DNA of 64,000 nt. It comes from Chara braunii. Taxonomy: Eukaryota > Streptophyta > Charophyceae > Charales > Characeae. Below are positions 45,463 to 56,592 of this stretch, piece after piece; positions within the stretch are counted from its first letter, which is position 1; every line of letters starts with the position of its first letter. A program made the position numbers and the translations under genes. The notes beneath the pieces are model-generated. The model had not been told where the DNA came from. It saw nothing but the letters and a program-made list of their open reading frames with translations, and searched no databases. The stretch lies in NCBI GenBank assembly GCA_003427395.1, contig BFEA01000313.1, positions 199,238 through 263,237 of the forward strand. Reading direction: 5' to 3'.

Positions 45463-47605
45463 AAAGGATGAGGAGGAGGAGACGGGTGTAGTACTTCTCG
45501 TACAGAAAAATGTATCTCGGCCGGAATACGAAACAGTAGTATCATTAAGGGGGGAGTAAGTTCGAAGCAAGACGGGATTTTGGGTAGGGAAGTGTACCAT
45601 AATCCAGAAGGGGGAAGGAGTGCCTCGCAGGTAGGTAGGTGTACTGGTGTGCATGAAACAGGGAGCCATAAGCGTTGTACCATAGTTAGACAAGAGTAGT
45701 AACTGAGACAGTGGGTCGAAGCCCTGGGCAAAGTACGTGTATGTCTGGGATGCCATAAGCTATGTGTCATAATCAGAAGGGGAATACAACGTCACTGGGG
45801 AGGCTCGCCGGGGACGGCGAGAATTGGGGTGTGGGCTGGTTGTCGGGCGGTTGCCTACCAGCCGAATGCACTCACTCTGGAGAACATAATTTTTTTTGGA
45901 GTTATTTTTGCTTTTTTTATGATTGGATGCATGGGTGCATGTGGCCTGGGGGGGGGGGTGACGAGAGTTTCGGTCCTTTTGATTTGTACTAACGTCTGAA
46001 CGAGCAGCGATGAGGGCGGCCGACCCGAAGTCATAAGCAGGGCCAGGATCGGACCAAAGGTGGGGGGTTTCAATGCTACACACAGAAAGTAGCGAGTAAG
46101 CAGTAGGTGTTGCAACTGAATAAGAGGGAGATGAAAAAAAAAGGGGGGGGCAGGCTGACCGGGTTGGAGCATGCGGCTATGATTAAAATCAGTCAGGCGA
46201 ACGCCGTGTGGACGAGGGCAAGACTCGAAGGAGTAGGACGTGATGCAAACATCACGGGGAGAGAGAGGTACGACACAATGATTGTCTTTGATGCGTTGGG
46301 ATGGACACGGGGCGCAGATCGACCTCGCACGAATGGGCCTCGCGATTGTAACTTCGACGGAGTAATCGGGTTCGGGGGCAACTGCGGTACGGCCAGCCTC
46401 ATGGCGGCTCGACTGGGGAGGGGATTGGGAGCGATGACGGTTACATGCAACTTGGAGAAGACAGTGCAATCGACGGGGGAACGTACGTTCGGGGACAAAG
46501 CTCACCAGGCTTTAGATCCAACTAACTGGGAGCGGGTGTGGAGCAGAGGGCGCTGCAATAGCCAATTATAGAGGGTTAGTAACGTCAAGGGTCTTGTATG
46601 GTGGGAAAATAGGGGGCCGCATGGTCGAGGAACGAAGAAAAAAAAATGACCAGGGCAGCAAAGAAAAGAACGACGGTTGGAAGGAAGAGTGTGCTCGTCA
46701 GTTCTTGCTAACGGATCTGGACCGGAGAAGGGCGGCGATCGAACAAGTCAGTTGAGAGTCGCGCTCGAGATCTTGATAACTGTATTCCAATGAGGAGGAA
46801 ATCTGAATCCAGGAGACCACCAAGCTTGGCCATCTATTGACTGGATTGGGAGTCGGGAAGAATCGAAGGGGGGAGGTGCCTGAAAGCGGAGAAAGAAGGC
46901 AAAAGCACTACTGAAGCTGAACGAAGAGAGCGGACCCTCGTCTTTTCTCCTAACCGTCTGTGGAAATGAAATGCCAGAATGAGGGAGCTAGCATCGACGA
47001 AGAGAGGAGCGAAAGATTGTGCAAGGGAAAAGAAACAGAGGGCGAAGAATCTCGGAAACAGGGCGGGGGATGTATTCGGTGGCGGGAAAAGGAAAAATTT
47101 GGCAAAACTTTCGAGCTTGGCGCTTTAGCTTGGAAGCCGAGAAATAGGAGAAGGTGATTGGGGGAGAGGAGTGGAGCGAAGATCGCCCACGAGGAGATCG
47201 ATACTATAAGAAGAGGGGGAGGTCAAAATCTCGGGGAGAGTACGAGGGGAAGAGAAGTGCAAGAGAGCGTCGCGAATGTGGGCAGCAGGGGGCCGATTGA
47301 CGGACGCTCGCAGCGAGTAGCTGCCTCTGGAGCGCTGCGACGCCGGTTGTACACGGGCGCATAGGGAGCAGGTATGGAGGAATAATGAACGCGAACAGAG
47401 CTCGAGCGGTGTCCTCGCCCGGGAAGAAGGGCGAGGGGCCGACTCCATTTGGGAGGGGAGGCGCACGAAGTCGTGGTGTGCACCTTCGGGCATTCTGATC
47501 AGCCTGCGGCTCCAGGCTGCGTCCGGTACGGGGCTTGTGCTCGGGAGATTAAGAGAGAGAGAAGAACGAAGGTGGTCTGTGAACGGAGTGGCTGCGGACG
47601 GCGCC
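45463..47605. other. No supported gene
   Basis: Purine-rich plus strand, with homopolymer runs (G10 near 45950). Open frames such as 46107-46571 have opposing frames of equal quality and no motif. Nothing recognisable. Confidence 0.5.
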
Positions 47606-47724
47606 AGACCCGCGCGGGAAGAACGCCAGTCGGCTGAGTTGACGGGCGGAGGGCGAAGTTGCACGAGAGGAAGTATTATTCAGTCAACATTTCGAAACGC
47701 GCGTGGCGGTGTCGGCGCACAAAC

Positions 47725-47785
<61 letters not shown>

Positions 47786-47988
47786 GGAGTGAGTGAGGGC
47801 TTGACCGTTCGAGGCTCAAGAGTGGGCGCATCTGATTGTGATCACAGTTACGTGCGTTCGATCTTGTGAACAGTCGGTTGTGCTGACGGATGGAGGGCGA
47901 AGCTACACGAGAAGAAGTAGTAGTCAGTCAACATTTCGAAACACACATGGCGGTGTCAGCGCACGAACGGGAGAGAGGGAGAGGGAGA

Positions 47989-48063
<75 letters not shown>

Positions 48064-48064
48064 N

Positions 48065-48139
<75 letters not shown>

Positions 48140-48592
48140 GTGAGTGAGGGTTTCACCGTTCGAGGCTCAAGAGTGGGCGCATCTGACCGTGATCACAGTT
48201 ACGTACGTTCGATCTTGTGAACAGTCGGTTGTGCCGACGGACGGAGGGTGAATCTACACGAGAAGTAGTACTCAGTCACCATTTCGAAACGCACGTGGCG
48301 GTGTTGGCGCACGAACAAGAGAGAGGGAGAGGGAGAGTAAGAGAAAGAGAGAGAGAGAGAGGGAGTGAGTGGGGGCTTGACCGTTCGAGGCTCGAGAGTC
48401 GGTGCATCTGACCGTGGTCACAGTTACGTATGATCGATCTTGTGAACAGTCGGCTGCGCTGACGGGCGGAGGGCGAAGTTGCACAAGAGGAAGTAGTATT
48501 CAGTCAGCATTTCGAAACACGCGTGGCGGTTTCGGAGCACGAACGGGAAAGAGGGAGAGGGAGATTAAAAGAGAGAGAGAGAGGGGGGGGGG

Positions 48593-48660
<68 letters not shown>

Positions 48661-48661
48661 C

Positions 48662-48704
<43 letters not shown>

Positions 48705-48740
48705 CCGGATTGGGGGGGGAGAAGAGTGTAGAAAAAGGGG
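47606..48740. repeat. Satellite of about four units, each with an embedded (GA)n tract
   Basis: Units share GGAGGGCGAAG, TCAGTCAACATTTCGAAACGC, GCGGTGTCGGCGCACGAAC, then (GA)n of variable length, then GAGTGAGGGCTTGACCGTTCGAGGCTC and GATCTTGTGAACAGTCGG. Unit starts fall near 47635, 47880, 48235 and 48460. GA tracts lie at about 47727-47782, 47990-48136 (one N at 48064), 48330-48362 and 48570-48700. Length differences come mostly from the GA tract. Confidence 0.85.
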
Positions 48741-49440
48741 GGGAGCAACCTTGCCGGTCTGAAGGCGCACCGGTGATCGGACCCACGGAGCGAGAAGGGG
48801 AGGTCCCTAACTGTCGCATAGGTTCTCAGAGTGTTGAGCACTTCGCCCGACTTTAGGAGGAGTATTGATATCGGAATTGCGGAGCGACACGGACTCACAT
48901 GCTGTGGGCAGACTCGACCCGCGGACTTCAAAAAATCTGAGCGACTCTCTTCGGGTCGTTGTTCAAGCTAACGTGCACCTGTTGGCATTGCCTCGGTGTG
49001 AACTCTACATCACCTCCTTCGGTCATTTTTTTTGCTTCCTCTTTTGTTGCCCTCTGAAATTGGTTGTTTGGTTGATGTAACGACAGGCAGTCGGCTCGCC
49101 CGAAAGTGGGGAGGCCTATAGCAAAAAGGGTGAGAGAAAAAAAAGGGGGGGGGAGAGAGAGAAGAGAGAAAAAGAGAGAGAGAGAGAGAGGAGAGAGGGA
49201 GTGAGGGAGAGAGAGAGGGCGTTGGCTGCGGGTCGATGGACTGGGCCCGTTAGGCGACCGGTGACTGAAACGTCACGGCTGTTTAGGTGGCGTTTTGCCT
49301 GGTCTTTTCCACCTCGAAACTCCAATGTCGGTTTTGAGTTCTAGGCGACGAAGCAGGGGTACCCACTAGTCGTCCGCGAAAGAGTACATGTGTGAAAAAG
49401 AGGTCCCGAACTGATTGTGGAGTCAATTCTGTTTCGGAAA
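48741..49440. other. No supported gene
   Basis: Mixed sequence with a further short GA tract near 49150-49220. No convincing frame. Confidence 0.5.
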
Positions 49441-49482
49441 AACGTCCGCGCGAAGAGTCGATAGGGGGAGAGTTTCTGTTCT

Positions 49483-50130
49483 GAACCATCAGGTTTGTTC
49501 TGGGTTATTGCGACTGGTTACGAAAAAGGGTCTGCTTGCCGAGTCAGAGTCTCTGCCATGAACTATTACGTCTGTTCTGAGTTGTCGGGACTGGTTGCGA
49601 AAAAAAGGTTTGCATACTGAGTCACCGAGAAAGAGTTTTTATCCTGAACCATCGGGTTTGTTCTGAGTTATTGCGACTGGTTATGAAAAAGGGTCTCCTT
49701 GTCGATTCAGAGTCTCTGTCACGAACTATTGAGTTTGTTCTAAGCTGCCGGGACTGGTTGCGAGAAAGGGTATGCATACCGAGTCACCGAGATGAAGTTT
49801 TTGTCCCGAACCATCAGGTTTGTTCTGAGTTATTGCGACTGGTTATGAAAAAGGGTCTGCTTGCCAAGTCAAAGTTTCTGTCACGAACTATCGAGTTTGT
49901 TCTGAGCTGTCGGGACTGGTTGCGAAAAAGGGTCTGCATATCGAGTCACCAAGAAAGAGTTTCTGTCCCGAACTATTGAGTCTGGTCCAGAGCTATTGAA
50001 AAGGGGGGTTGTATGTTGAGTCACCAAAAAAGAGTTTTCTTTCCCGAGCTGCCGAGTCTACTCTGGGCAAATTGGGTCTGTTTGTGGGGAAAAGGTCTGC
50101 CTGACAAATCGACAGAAAAGAGTTTCCTGG
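49483..50130. repeat. Higher-order tandem repeat (about 77 + 85 bp dimer)
   Basis: Alternating units start GAACCATC (49483, 49645, 49807) and GAACTATT/GAACTATC (49560, 49722, 49884, 49969), giving a 162-bp dimer repeated three times, with decaying units up to about 50130. Because 162 is divisible by three, a frame stays open across it. I regard that as incidental. Confidence 0.85.
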
Positions 50131-50386
50131 GCCGACGAGTCAGCTCCAAGCGATTGACTCTGCTTATGCAAATAAGCCTGTTCCGGGGGGCTGGGTCGGA
50201 TCTGAGTTGTGGGGTCCGTCTAACGGTGGAAGGCCAGCACGACCAACCACCAAGAAGGAGCTTCCGGGCTCTAAGTTGTAAGGATTGTCGGTTGTGAACC
50301 TCAGCGTAGGGGCTCCTCAATTCAAGGGGGGGGTATATCGGATTCTGTGTTGATAGGATGAAACCGTGACCAGGCCCGACAACGTT

Positions 50387-50686
50387 CCCCCTATGCTACA
50401 GCGAACGAGAAACGCCCTCGGTCGGGCCACCTCTGCGATTGCATACGAAAAGCCTTCGCATGTGGTTTGGTAGCTCGGTCGGGATACGCCCACCCAAAGG
50501 GATGGTGACAACTCCCGCGGGTAGAGGTAAGTTGTACCTCACGTAACCCTATCCCGTCGTAGGGGTTCGCGAGAGGTATGGATGACGCACTTGGTCGGAG
50601 CGACAAAATGTTCTGCGATGAAGTCCTGCAAAATCCTACATGACGCGGCCATGAGGGTCCCCCCTGCGGGACCGATGTGCTCGACA
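50387..50686 (+). mobile_element. Terminal fragment of the giant LTR, plus orientation
   Basis: Reverse-complement of the terminal about 300 bp of the giant LTRs (blocks CTACAGCGAACGAGAAACGCC, GGGATACGCCCACC, GGTAAGTTGTACCTC, TTCGCGAGAGGTATGG), ending ...GCTCGACA at 50686. No PBS follows. The 10-mer CGACAACGTT occurs on both sides (50377-50386 and 50682-50691), so the piece is framed by a direct repeat that includes the LTR terminus itself. Confidence 0.8.
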
Positions 50687-50699
50687 ACGTTCTGCACCA

Positions 50700-51500
50700 G
50701 AGGGGACAGGGGTACTGGCACCATGGCGGGGAGAGGGTCACTACCTGCGAGTTGTCCGTTGTGGGTGTCAGTTCCATGTGAGCAATTCGTGGGGTGCTAG
50801 AGAGCCGATGTGGCTGGTCCTTTCCCAAAGATAGCGAATGCAGTGACCCGTCGTGGTGGTGATAACCTTCCATTGTGTGCGTCGTGGCCTCTTCGTCCTT
50901 CATATGTTTTTGAGGCCCGGGGGTTGGCCTAGGCTGAGATGTCAAGCGTCCAAAATCCTAGCGTCTGTGGTCCAACTGCTGCTGGGTCGTTCGTAGCAGC
51001 GATTGGGCTACCTGAAAGAAATGTGTCCCGTTTGTCGGGGGGTGTGTTTTTGTCGGGATCAGGTTTTTCGGCCCTTGCATAAGGTTGTGCAGGTAGTCAA
51101 ACCTTAGCAGCTTACTCATTTCTTTAAGATAAGCCCGGTGTTGTTTAATGTGACCGGTGATGCCAGAGAGAGACTTTGCTGATCGGCATCGGTGATGGCG
51201 GGGAGAGACTTTGCAAATTGTCTTGTGGGCCCTGCCTCATTGCGGCCGGGGGAGGTAATTTCCAGATCGAGCCCAGCCAGCACGGGCGAGCCCGTAGAAG
51301 GTGCCTTCTCTGGGTCCCCTAAAGGAGGCATTGAGGGTACAAATTCAAGTAGTAGCGTCGTTGACTGTTCTGCTGGTTGTACCTGTTGTTGTCCCGACAG
51401 AGTCCGGGGGGGTCCTTGCTCTAGCGGTACCGGTAGGTTGGGTACGACCGGTGTCGGGAGGTCGGCCCTATCCTGGTTTTGTGCTCTCAGGTTTCTGTGC
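50700..51500. other. No supported gene
   Basis: GT-rich unique-looking sequence with a small direct repeat (CGGTGATG...GAGAGACTTTG at about 51150 and 51188). No reliable frame. Confidence 0.45.
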
Positions 51501-51765
51501 ACATGGAACCATAAATCGAGTAAGTGTAAATTAAACCACAAGTACTTGGCCCAGGGTTTCCTCAAGTGTACATGGAACCATAAATCGAGTAAGTGTAAAG
51601 TAAACCACAAGTACTTGGCCCAGTGTTTCCTCAAGTGTACATGGAACCATAAATCGAGTAAGTGTAAGTTAAACCACAAGTACTTGGCCCAGGGTTTCCT
51701 TAAGTATACATGGAAGGAACCATAAATTGAGTAAGTGTAAATTAAACCACAAGTACTTGGCCCAA
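51501..51765. repeat. 69-bp tandem repeat (about four units)
   Basis: ACATGGAACCATAAATCGAG starts units at 51501, 51570 and 51639, with a variant at 51708; the last unit is truncated. Each contains AAACCACAAGTACTTGGCCC. Confidence 0.95.
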
Positions 51766-52269
51766 CTATCGATGCTGAGCCTGAAAACGGGCTGCGCGCC
51801 GTTTTGGGCCTGCCCGCCAGCACAACACCAAAAAATTGTTTTGGCTGGTGGCACCAGCCTTTGAGGGCCGGTACCCGGAGCCTCCGGAAGTTGTGGGGTG
51901 ACAATGCCCCGCGGCCAATGTATGGGCCAAGTATTGGTGGTTTAGGGCCTAGTTGCACTACTCGCCATACGTAAAGTTTGGCGGCTAGGCGCCTGGTTGC
52001 ACTTACTCGCCAAACTTGACGAATGCAAAATGTGTCAGACGGCTTGCCACACCGTCGACACAAGTTGTGGAGAGTGAATTCGGTTTCCCCACCTGTGCAC
52101 GACGGCTTGTGGAGGGTGGTCCTCGGACCTCTCCACAAAACAACTTTTTGGAGAGTGCAGGGCTTTACGAGTCGACATCGAGTAGACAAAAAATTTTAAA
52201 CCGCTAGTACCTCCCCGTTGTTTTTTCGAAGTCGCGGCCGTTAACGCCCCGCGACTTTCGGGGGTCGGG

Positions 52270-52389
52270 CAAGCCAACGTCTGGTGGCTTGTTTCAAAAA
52301 AAAAGAAAAAAAAAAAAAAGAAAAAAAAAGAAAAAAAAGAAAGAAAGGATGAAAGAAAAGAAAAGAAAAGAAATCACGAATCTCTCCTC

Positions 52390-52460
<71 letters not shown>
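52270..52460. repeat. A-rich and (GA)n tract at the edge of the gap
   Basis: An A-rich run with scattered G is followed by about 34 GA dinucleotides leading into the N run. The gap probably reflects this microsatellite. Confidence 0.95.
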
Positions 52461-53005
52461 NNNNNNNNNNNNNNNNNNNNNNNNNNNNNNNNNNNNNNNN
52501 NNNNNNNNNNNNNNNNNNNNNNNNNNNNNNNNNNNNNNNNNNNNNNNNNNNNNNNNNNNNNNNNNNNNNNNNNNNNNNNNNNNNNNNNNNNNNNNNNNNN
52601 NNNNNNNNNNNNNNNNNNNNNNNNNNNNNNNNNNNNNNNNNNNNNNNNNNNNNNNNNNNNNNNNNNNNNNNNNNNNNNNNNNNNNNNNNNNNNNNNNNNN
52701 NNNNNNNNNNNNNNNNNNNNNNNNNNNNNNNNNNNNNNNNNNNNNNNNNNNNNNNNNNNNNNNNNNNNNNNNNNNNNNNNNNNNNNNNNNNNNNNNNNNN
52801 NNNNNNNNNNNNNNNNNNNNNNNNNNNNNNNNNNNNNNNNNNNNNNNNNNNNNNNNNNNNNNNNNNNNNNNNNNNNNNNNNNNNNNNNNNNNNNNNNNNN
52901 NNNNNNNNNNNNNNNNNNNNNNNNNNNNNNNNNNNNNNNNNNNNNNNNNNNNNNNNNNNNNNNNNNNNNNNNNNNNNNNNNNNNNNNNNNNNNNNNNNNN
53001 NNNNN
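52461..53005. other. Assembly gap (545 N)
   Basis: Unresolved bases. Frames reported across it are meaningless. Confidence 1.
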
Positions 53006-53918
53006 TTTTTTTTTTGTGTGTGTGCCTACCGGTAGCTCGAGGCTCGGCAAGGTTCGGGTTACCGGTAGGCTGAACCGCTAGGTACTGGTGGTTTAACTTT
53101 TCTGTAGAAGAAATCTAGTGGCGAGTAAGTGCAACCAGGCCTCGCGTTGGACGCGATTTTCATTTTTTTCACTCTCCACGCATCCGCCACGAATTTTGAC
53201 GGATGGCGAGTAGGTGCAACTACGCCCTTAGTGTGCACTTGAAACTCAAGTGAAGTATGTTCAAGTGGTGTCGAACGAGGCCCTAATCGTAGACTCTTGT
53301 CCGCTCTGGAGTTCTTGGGGCGGAAACTGACGAGTTGCAGCTGGGAGCACACAAACTTGCGAAGTTTGAGAGCGCTCTGGGATGGTGGTGGGTTATATCT
53401 CCCGAGCCTGGTTTGGGGAGGACACCACTCCCGGCGGGTAGCATACAGCCCAGCCTCCCCCGAACTACTCTTCCGTTGAACAGTACCCTGTGGAGTGGAG
53501 CTGTGGATCTGCGTTCTCAACAAAAAAAAGGGGCCTCCGACAGGCCGCGGAAGGGACCAACTCGGCAAAGAGAGATGCGAAGTGAGGCGATCGGCTCCGT
53601 TCTACGTGAACCCGCTTTCGTCTGTTCTGTCTCGTCCAGGGTCAGGCCTGATCCCTTCTGGTAGGAATGTAGTCGCGTTCGCAGCAGGGCGTCGTGGTAA
53701 CCAATCGCCACACTGAGGTCAGCCGGTAGAGTACGTCCGTGCTGACGGTGCTTCAGTAGCCCATGAGGGGAAGACGGGTTGAAGGGGGTGGTGAGGAGGG
53801 AAGAGTACAGAGAGCACGGGTTGGGAGGGGTTGCTAGGAGGAGGAAGGCGTACGGAGAGCGCCCTCCCCGTTTGAAAAAGTGGCGAGGAGGAAGGAGTAA
53901 GAAGAGAGAGGCGGAGCT

Positions 53919-55229
53919 ATGGCGGCCAGGTGCGGTTTCGTGGCGGCGGTGCTCCTGCTCGCTGTTGTGTGCTGCAGAGGGTTTTCGGAGGAGCGGCCGA
54001 CGGATCAAAAGATCTTTGTTCTGCTTGATGACTTAAGCATCCGATCAACTCACGGACTATTCTTCAAATCGCTCTCTGATCGTGGCTATGAGCTGGACTT
54101 CAAGCTCGCAGATGACCCGTCATTGACTCTTCAGAAGTATGGCAAGTACCTGTATGACGCAGCCATCATATTCGCGCCTCGAGTCGAAATGCTGGGGGGC
54201 AACCTGGACGTCTCCGCAATCCTGGAATTTATCGATTCCGGGCACGATCTTATTCTGGCGGCGGACATCGGCGTGTCCTCCGTTGTCAGGGATATCGCAA
54301 CTGAATGCGGAGTCGAATTCGATGAGAGGGCGGACGTGGCGTTGATCGATCACGCGAACTATGCCTCGTCAGCGAGTGATATCGATCACTCGCTGATCGT
54401 CGCGAACGACGTTCTGAACTGCAGCGCCATTCTTGGCGCCGCCGAGCTGCCGGCCCCTGTGCTGTTCCGAGGCATCGGGACGACGTTGAACGCGAACAGT
54501 GACCTAGTTGTGAAGGTTTTGTCCGCATCGCCGTCGGCGTTTTCCCACAACCCGGCTGTCGAAGCGAAGAGCCCTCCACCCATCTATGGAAGTGACATTG
54601 CTATGGTGTCCGTTATGCAGGCGAGGAACAACGCGCGTGTACTTATTTCTGGCTCGTTGGACCTGTTCAGCAACCGGTTTTTCAGGGCGCCCGTGCAGAA
54701 AGCGGGCAGTGCGACCAGGTACCCGAAATCGGGCAACGAGCAGTTCGCCGTGGAGCTGACGAAATGGACGTTTCATGAGAGAGGTCATCTGCGGGCTGCA
54801 AACGTGGGTCATCACAGGGTTGGGGAGTCGGAGGAGCCTTCGGTGTACCGGATCACGGACGAGCTGGAGTACTCGTTGGACATCCTTGAGTGGGACGGGA
54901 AGAAATGGCAGCCGTACCGGGCGAACGACGTGCAGATGCAGTTCTACATGATGAGCCCCTACGTTCTGAAGACCCTTAGCCACGACAACCAAGGGCGGTA
55001 CTCCGTATCGTTCTGCGTTCCGGACGTTTACGGAGTTTTCCAGCTCAAAGTGCAGTACCGACGGCTAGGGTACGCCACGCTAGACCTGAGTAGGCAGATT
55101 CCGGTTAGGCCTTTCCGGCACAACGAGTACGAGCGGTTCATCCTTTCTGCCTGGCCCTACTACACGAGTTCGTTCTCCATGATGGTGGGGTTTTTCGTCT
55201 TTGGCATTGCGTTCGCTTACCACAAGTAA
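53919..55229 (+). CDS. DDOST: Oligosaccharyltransferase 48 kDa subunit (OST48/DDOST)
   Basis: Non-catalytic, single-pass ER membrane subunit of oligosaccharyltransferase, the complex that transfers the dolichol-linked glycan to Asn-X-Ser/Thr of nascent proteins. The 436 residues match plant orthologues in length (about 437). A hydrophobic signal peptide at 1-20 leads into the conserved [24 protein letters not shown] and [14 protein letters not shown] region. Mid-protein blocks are [19 protein letters not shown] and [12 protein letters not shown]; later come [14 protein letters not shown] and [13 protein letters not shown] transmembrane helix (about 414-433) is followed by a short cytosolic AYHK end, the plant form. 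One sequon, N167-C-S. The start has good context (AGCTATGGCG) and signal-peptide logic. The whole CDS is one exon with no stop or frameshift. The plant gene is usually interrupted by introns, so this may be an intron-free lineage or a functional retrocopy. Confidence 0.97.
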   Translation: MAARCGFVAAVLLLAVVCCRGFSEERPTDQKIFVLLDDLSIRSTHGLFFKSLSDRGYELDFKLADDPSLTLQKYGKYLYDAAIIFAPRVEMLGGNLDVSAILEFIDSGHDLILAADIGVSSVVRDIATECGVEFDERADVALIDHANYASSASDIDHSLIVANDVLNCSAILGAAELPAPVLFRGIGTTLNANSDLVVKVLSASPSAFSHNPAVEAKSPPPIYGSDIAMVSVMQARNNARVLISGSLDLFSNRFFRAPVQKAGSATRYPKSGNEQFAVELTKWTFHERGHLRAANVGHHRVGESEEPSVYRITDELEYSLDILEWDGKKWQPYRANDVQMQFYMMSPYVLKTLSHDNQGRYSVSFCVPDVYGVFQLKVQYRRLGYATLDLSRQIPVRPFRHNEYERFILSAWPYYTSSFSMMVGFFVFGIAFAYHK

Positions 55230-56420
55230 TCACGTAAGTGATTATGATTCGGGCGGGGAGTAGATCGAACTGACTGACTGACTGATCGTCTGGGTCTCTA
55301 CCCATTTGATTGACTGATTGATTGATTCGTTGAGGCGTTTCAAAAATGTGCGGCCCATATTTTGTACGTTTGGAGCAATTTTTGTGCCGGGAGGGGGGCG
55401 AGGGGAGAAGGGAGGGAGTATGCTGTACGTATGAGACCGCTGCTTGGCGGTTGACAAACGGATTCGCAGTTTGTCTTTTTCGTACTTGTGATGTACACGT
55501 GCGTGCTTCGAGCGTGTGGGCTGGGGCCGAGGGTCTAAGAGTTTTTTTCTACTTATGTTGTCTTGTCGCAGGTAGGCGGTGGTGCCAAAAAAATCCATCG
55601 GCGGACTGCTCACGATGGATCTTCTACGTGCTAAGTTGCCTTATTAGGCAGAAGGGAACAAGGTTTGATTGTACTCGTGTGTGTTTGGTAAGGAAGTTCT
55701 GATGATGGTATTTTGTATCATTGTCGAGTTGTGCGAGTTGGCCCGGTCGATCTTTCGTTAGGGCACGCTTGCACGATGAATTTTCCGACTTCTCTGTGGA
55801 CATCTTTGCGGTCAGATGCATCCAGGGGTGACCGTAAAAGCGGACAGATGCATCCAGGAAAGACCTCCTGTGAGTACGGCCTCACTCCTTCCTTCTGTTG
55901 GTCCCTCACGTAAGACAAGAGAACAAAAGATTGAGATGTAAAATAAAGACATTAGGTCGATCGTTTCTCGTCTCATCATCCGTGCCGTCATTGTGGTCAT
56001 CCCGACAATAAGAACGGGGGGTGGTTCGAATCCTGCGAGTTCACAACTGGCCTAGCTTAGCGCGCCGTGTTTGAATTGTTTGGGGGCCACCCTCTAAGCC
56101 TAAGTATTTCTCAGTGACCTATAGTGTACGAGTACCGTGAGGGAAGGTAAGAAGAACCAACCCTAAGAAGGGAGTGAAATAGAAAACCTGAAACTAGATG
56201 CAAGCGATCAGTCGAAGGGCCTCGCCACTTCATTTTCGAAACGAAAGACGAACGAATGCATCTTCCTGAGGAGAGGAGAAGATGCATCCGTCACTATGAA
56301 TAGCAATGGATTCATCTTACCACTTTCTGTGGCTGCTGCATTCTTTCTCTTTTCGTTTCGACAGTGGTGTGGCGAGGCCCGAAGTCTGAAAGATGCATCA
56401 TCAATCAATGGATGATGGAT
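55230..56420. other. DDOST 3' flank, no further gene
   Basis: Contains short GACT/GATT tetranucleotide runs (55272-55335), a duplicated AGATGCATCCAGG phrase (55816-55856), and a tRNA-like B-box (GGTTCGAATCC) at about 56023 that may be a SINE remnant. Confidence 0.5.
55942..55947 (+). terminator. Possible polyadenylation signal of DDOST
   Basis: AATAAA preceded by TGTAA, about 0.7 kb after the stop codon. No closer canonical signal is evident, but the distance makes this only a candidate. Confidence 0.3.
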
Positions 56421-56427
56421 CTGCAAA

Positions 56428-56592
56428 GGTTAACGGCGTAATCGGTTACACCAATGAGCTGTTGAAACGTAGGCTCAAGTTCGAATCCAGTTACTATCAG
56501 ATCAACAGACTAAATTCACTCTGAATTGCCTGGGGCCGTTCGGTTCAATGATGATAGCTCAATGCCGTCACCCTTCAAAAAAAAGAAAGGAG
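56428..56592 (+). mobile_element. tRNA-derived SINE-like copy 1
   Basis: A B-box GTTCGAATCC at 56479-56488 sits about 45 bases after a degenerate A-box region. It is followed by GAATTGCCTGGGGC, ATGATGATAGCT and an A-rich tail (CCCTTCAAAAAAAAGAAAGG). The same order and tail occur at 58165-58335, defining a family. Confidence 0.7.

Larger units (their letters stand above)
51945..53227. mobile_element. TIR DNA transposon / MITE-like element, TTA target duplication
   Basis: Left end GGGCCTAGTTGCACTACTCGCCAT (from 51945, first 20 bases matching) is the inverse of the right end ATGGCGAGTAGGTGCAACTACGCCC (to 53227). Both are flanked by TTA (51942-51944 and 53228-53230). GGGCC ends with TTA duplications are characteristic of PIF/Harbinger elements. 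A second, inner inverted pair (GCCTGGTTGCACTTACTCGCC at about 51991; GGCGAGTAAGTGCAACCAGGC at 53120-53140) is nested inside. No transposase frame is visible, but 545 bases are unknown. Confidence 0.75.

Noticed and set aside
46107-46571. 154-codon plus-strand frame
   Set aside because: Equally long frames on the opposite strand, no motif, unsupported composition.
51116-52189. 357-codon minus-strand frame
   Set aside because: Created by the 69-bp repeats (a multiple of three) and transposon ends; no protein-like conservation.
52241-53073. Frames spanning the N gap
   Set aside because: Mostly undefined residues.
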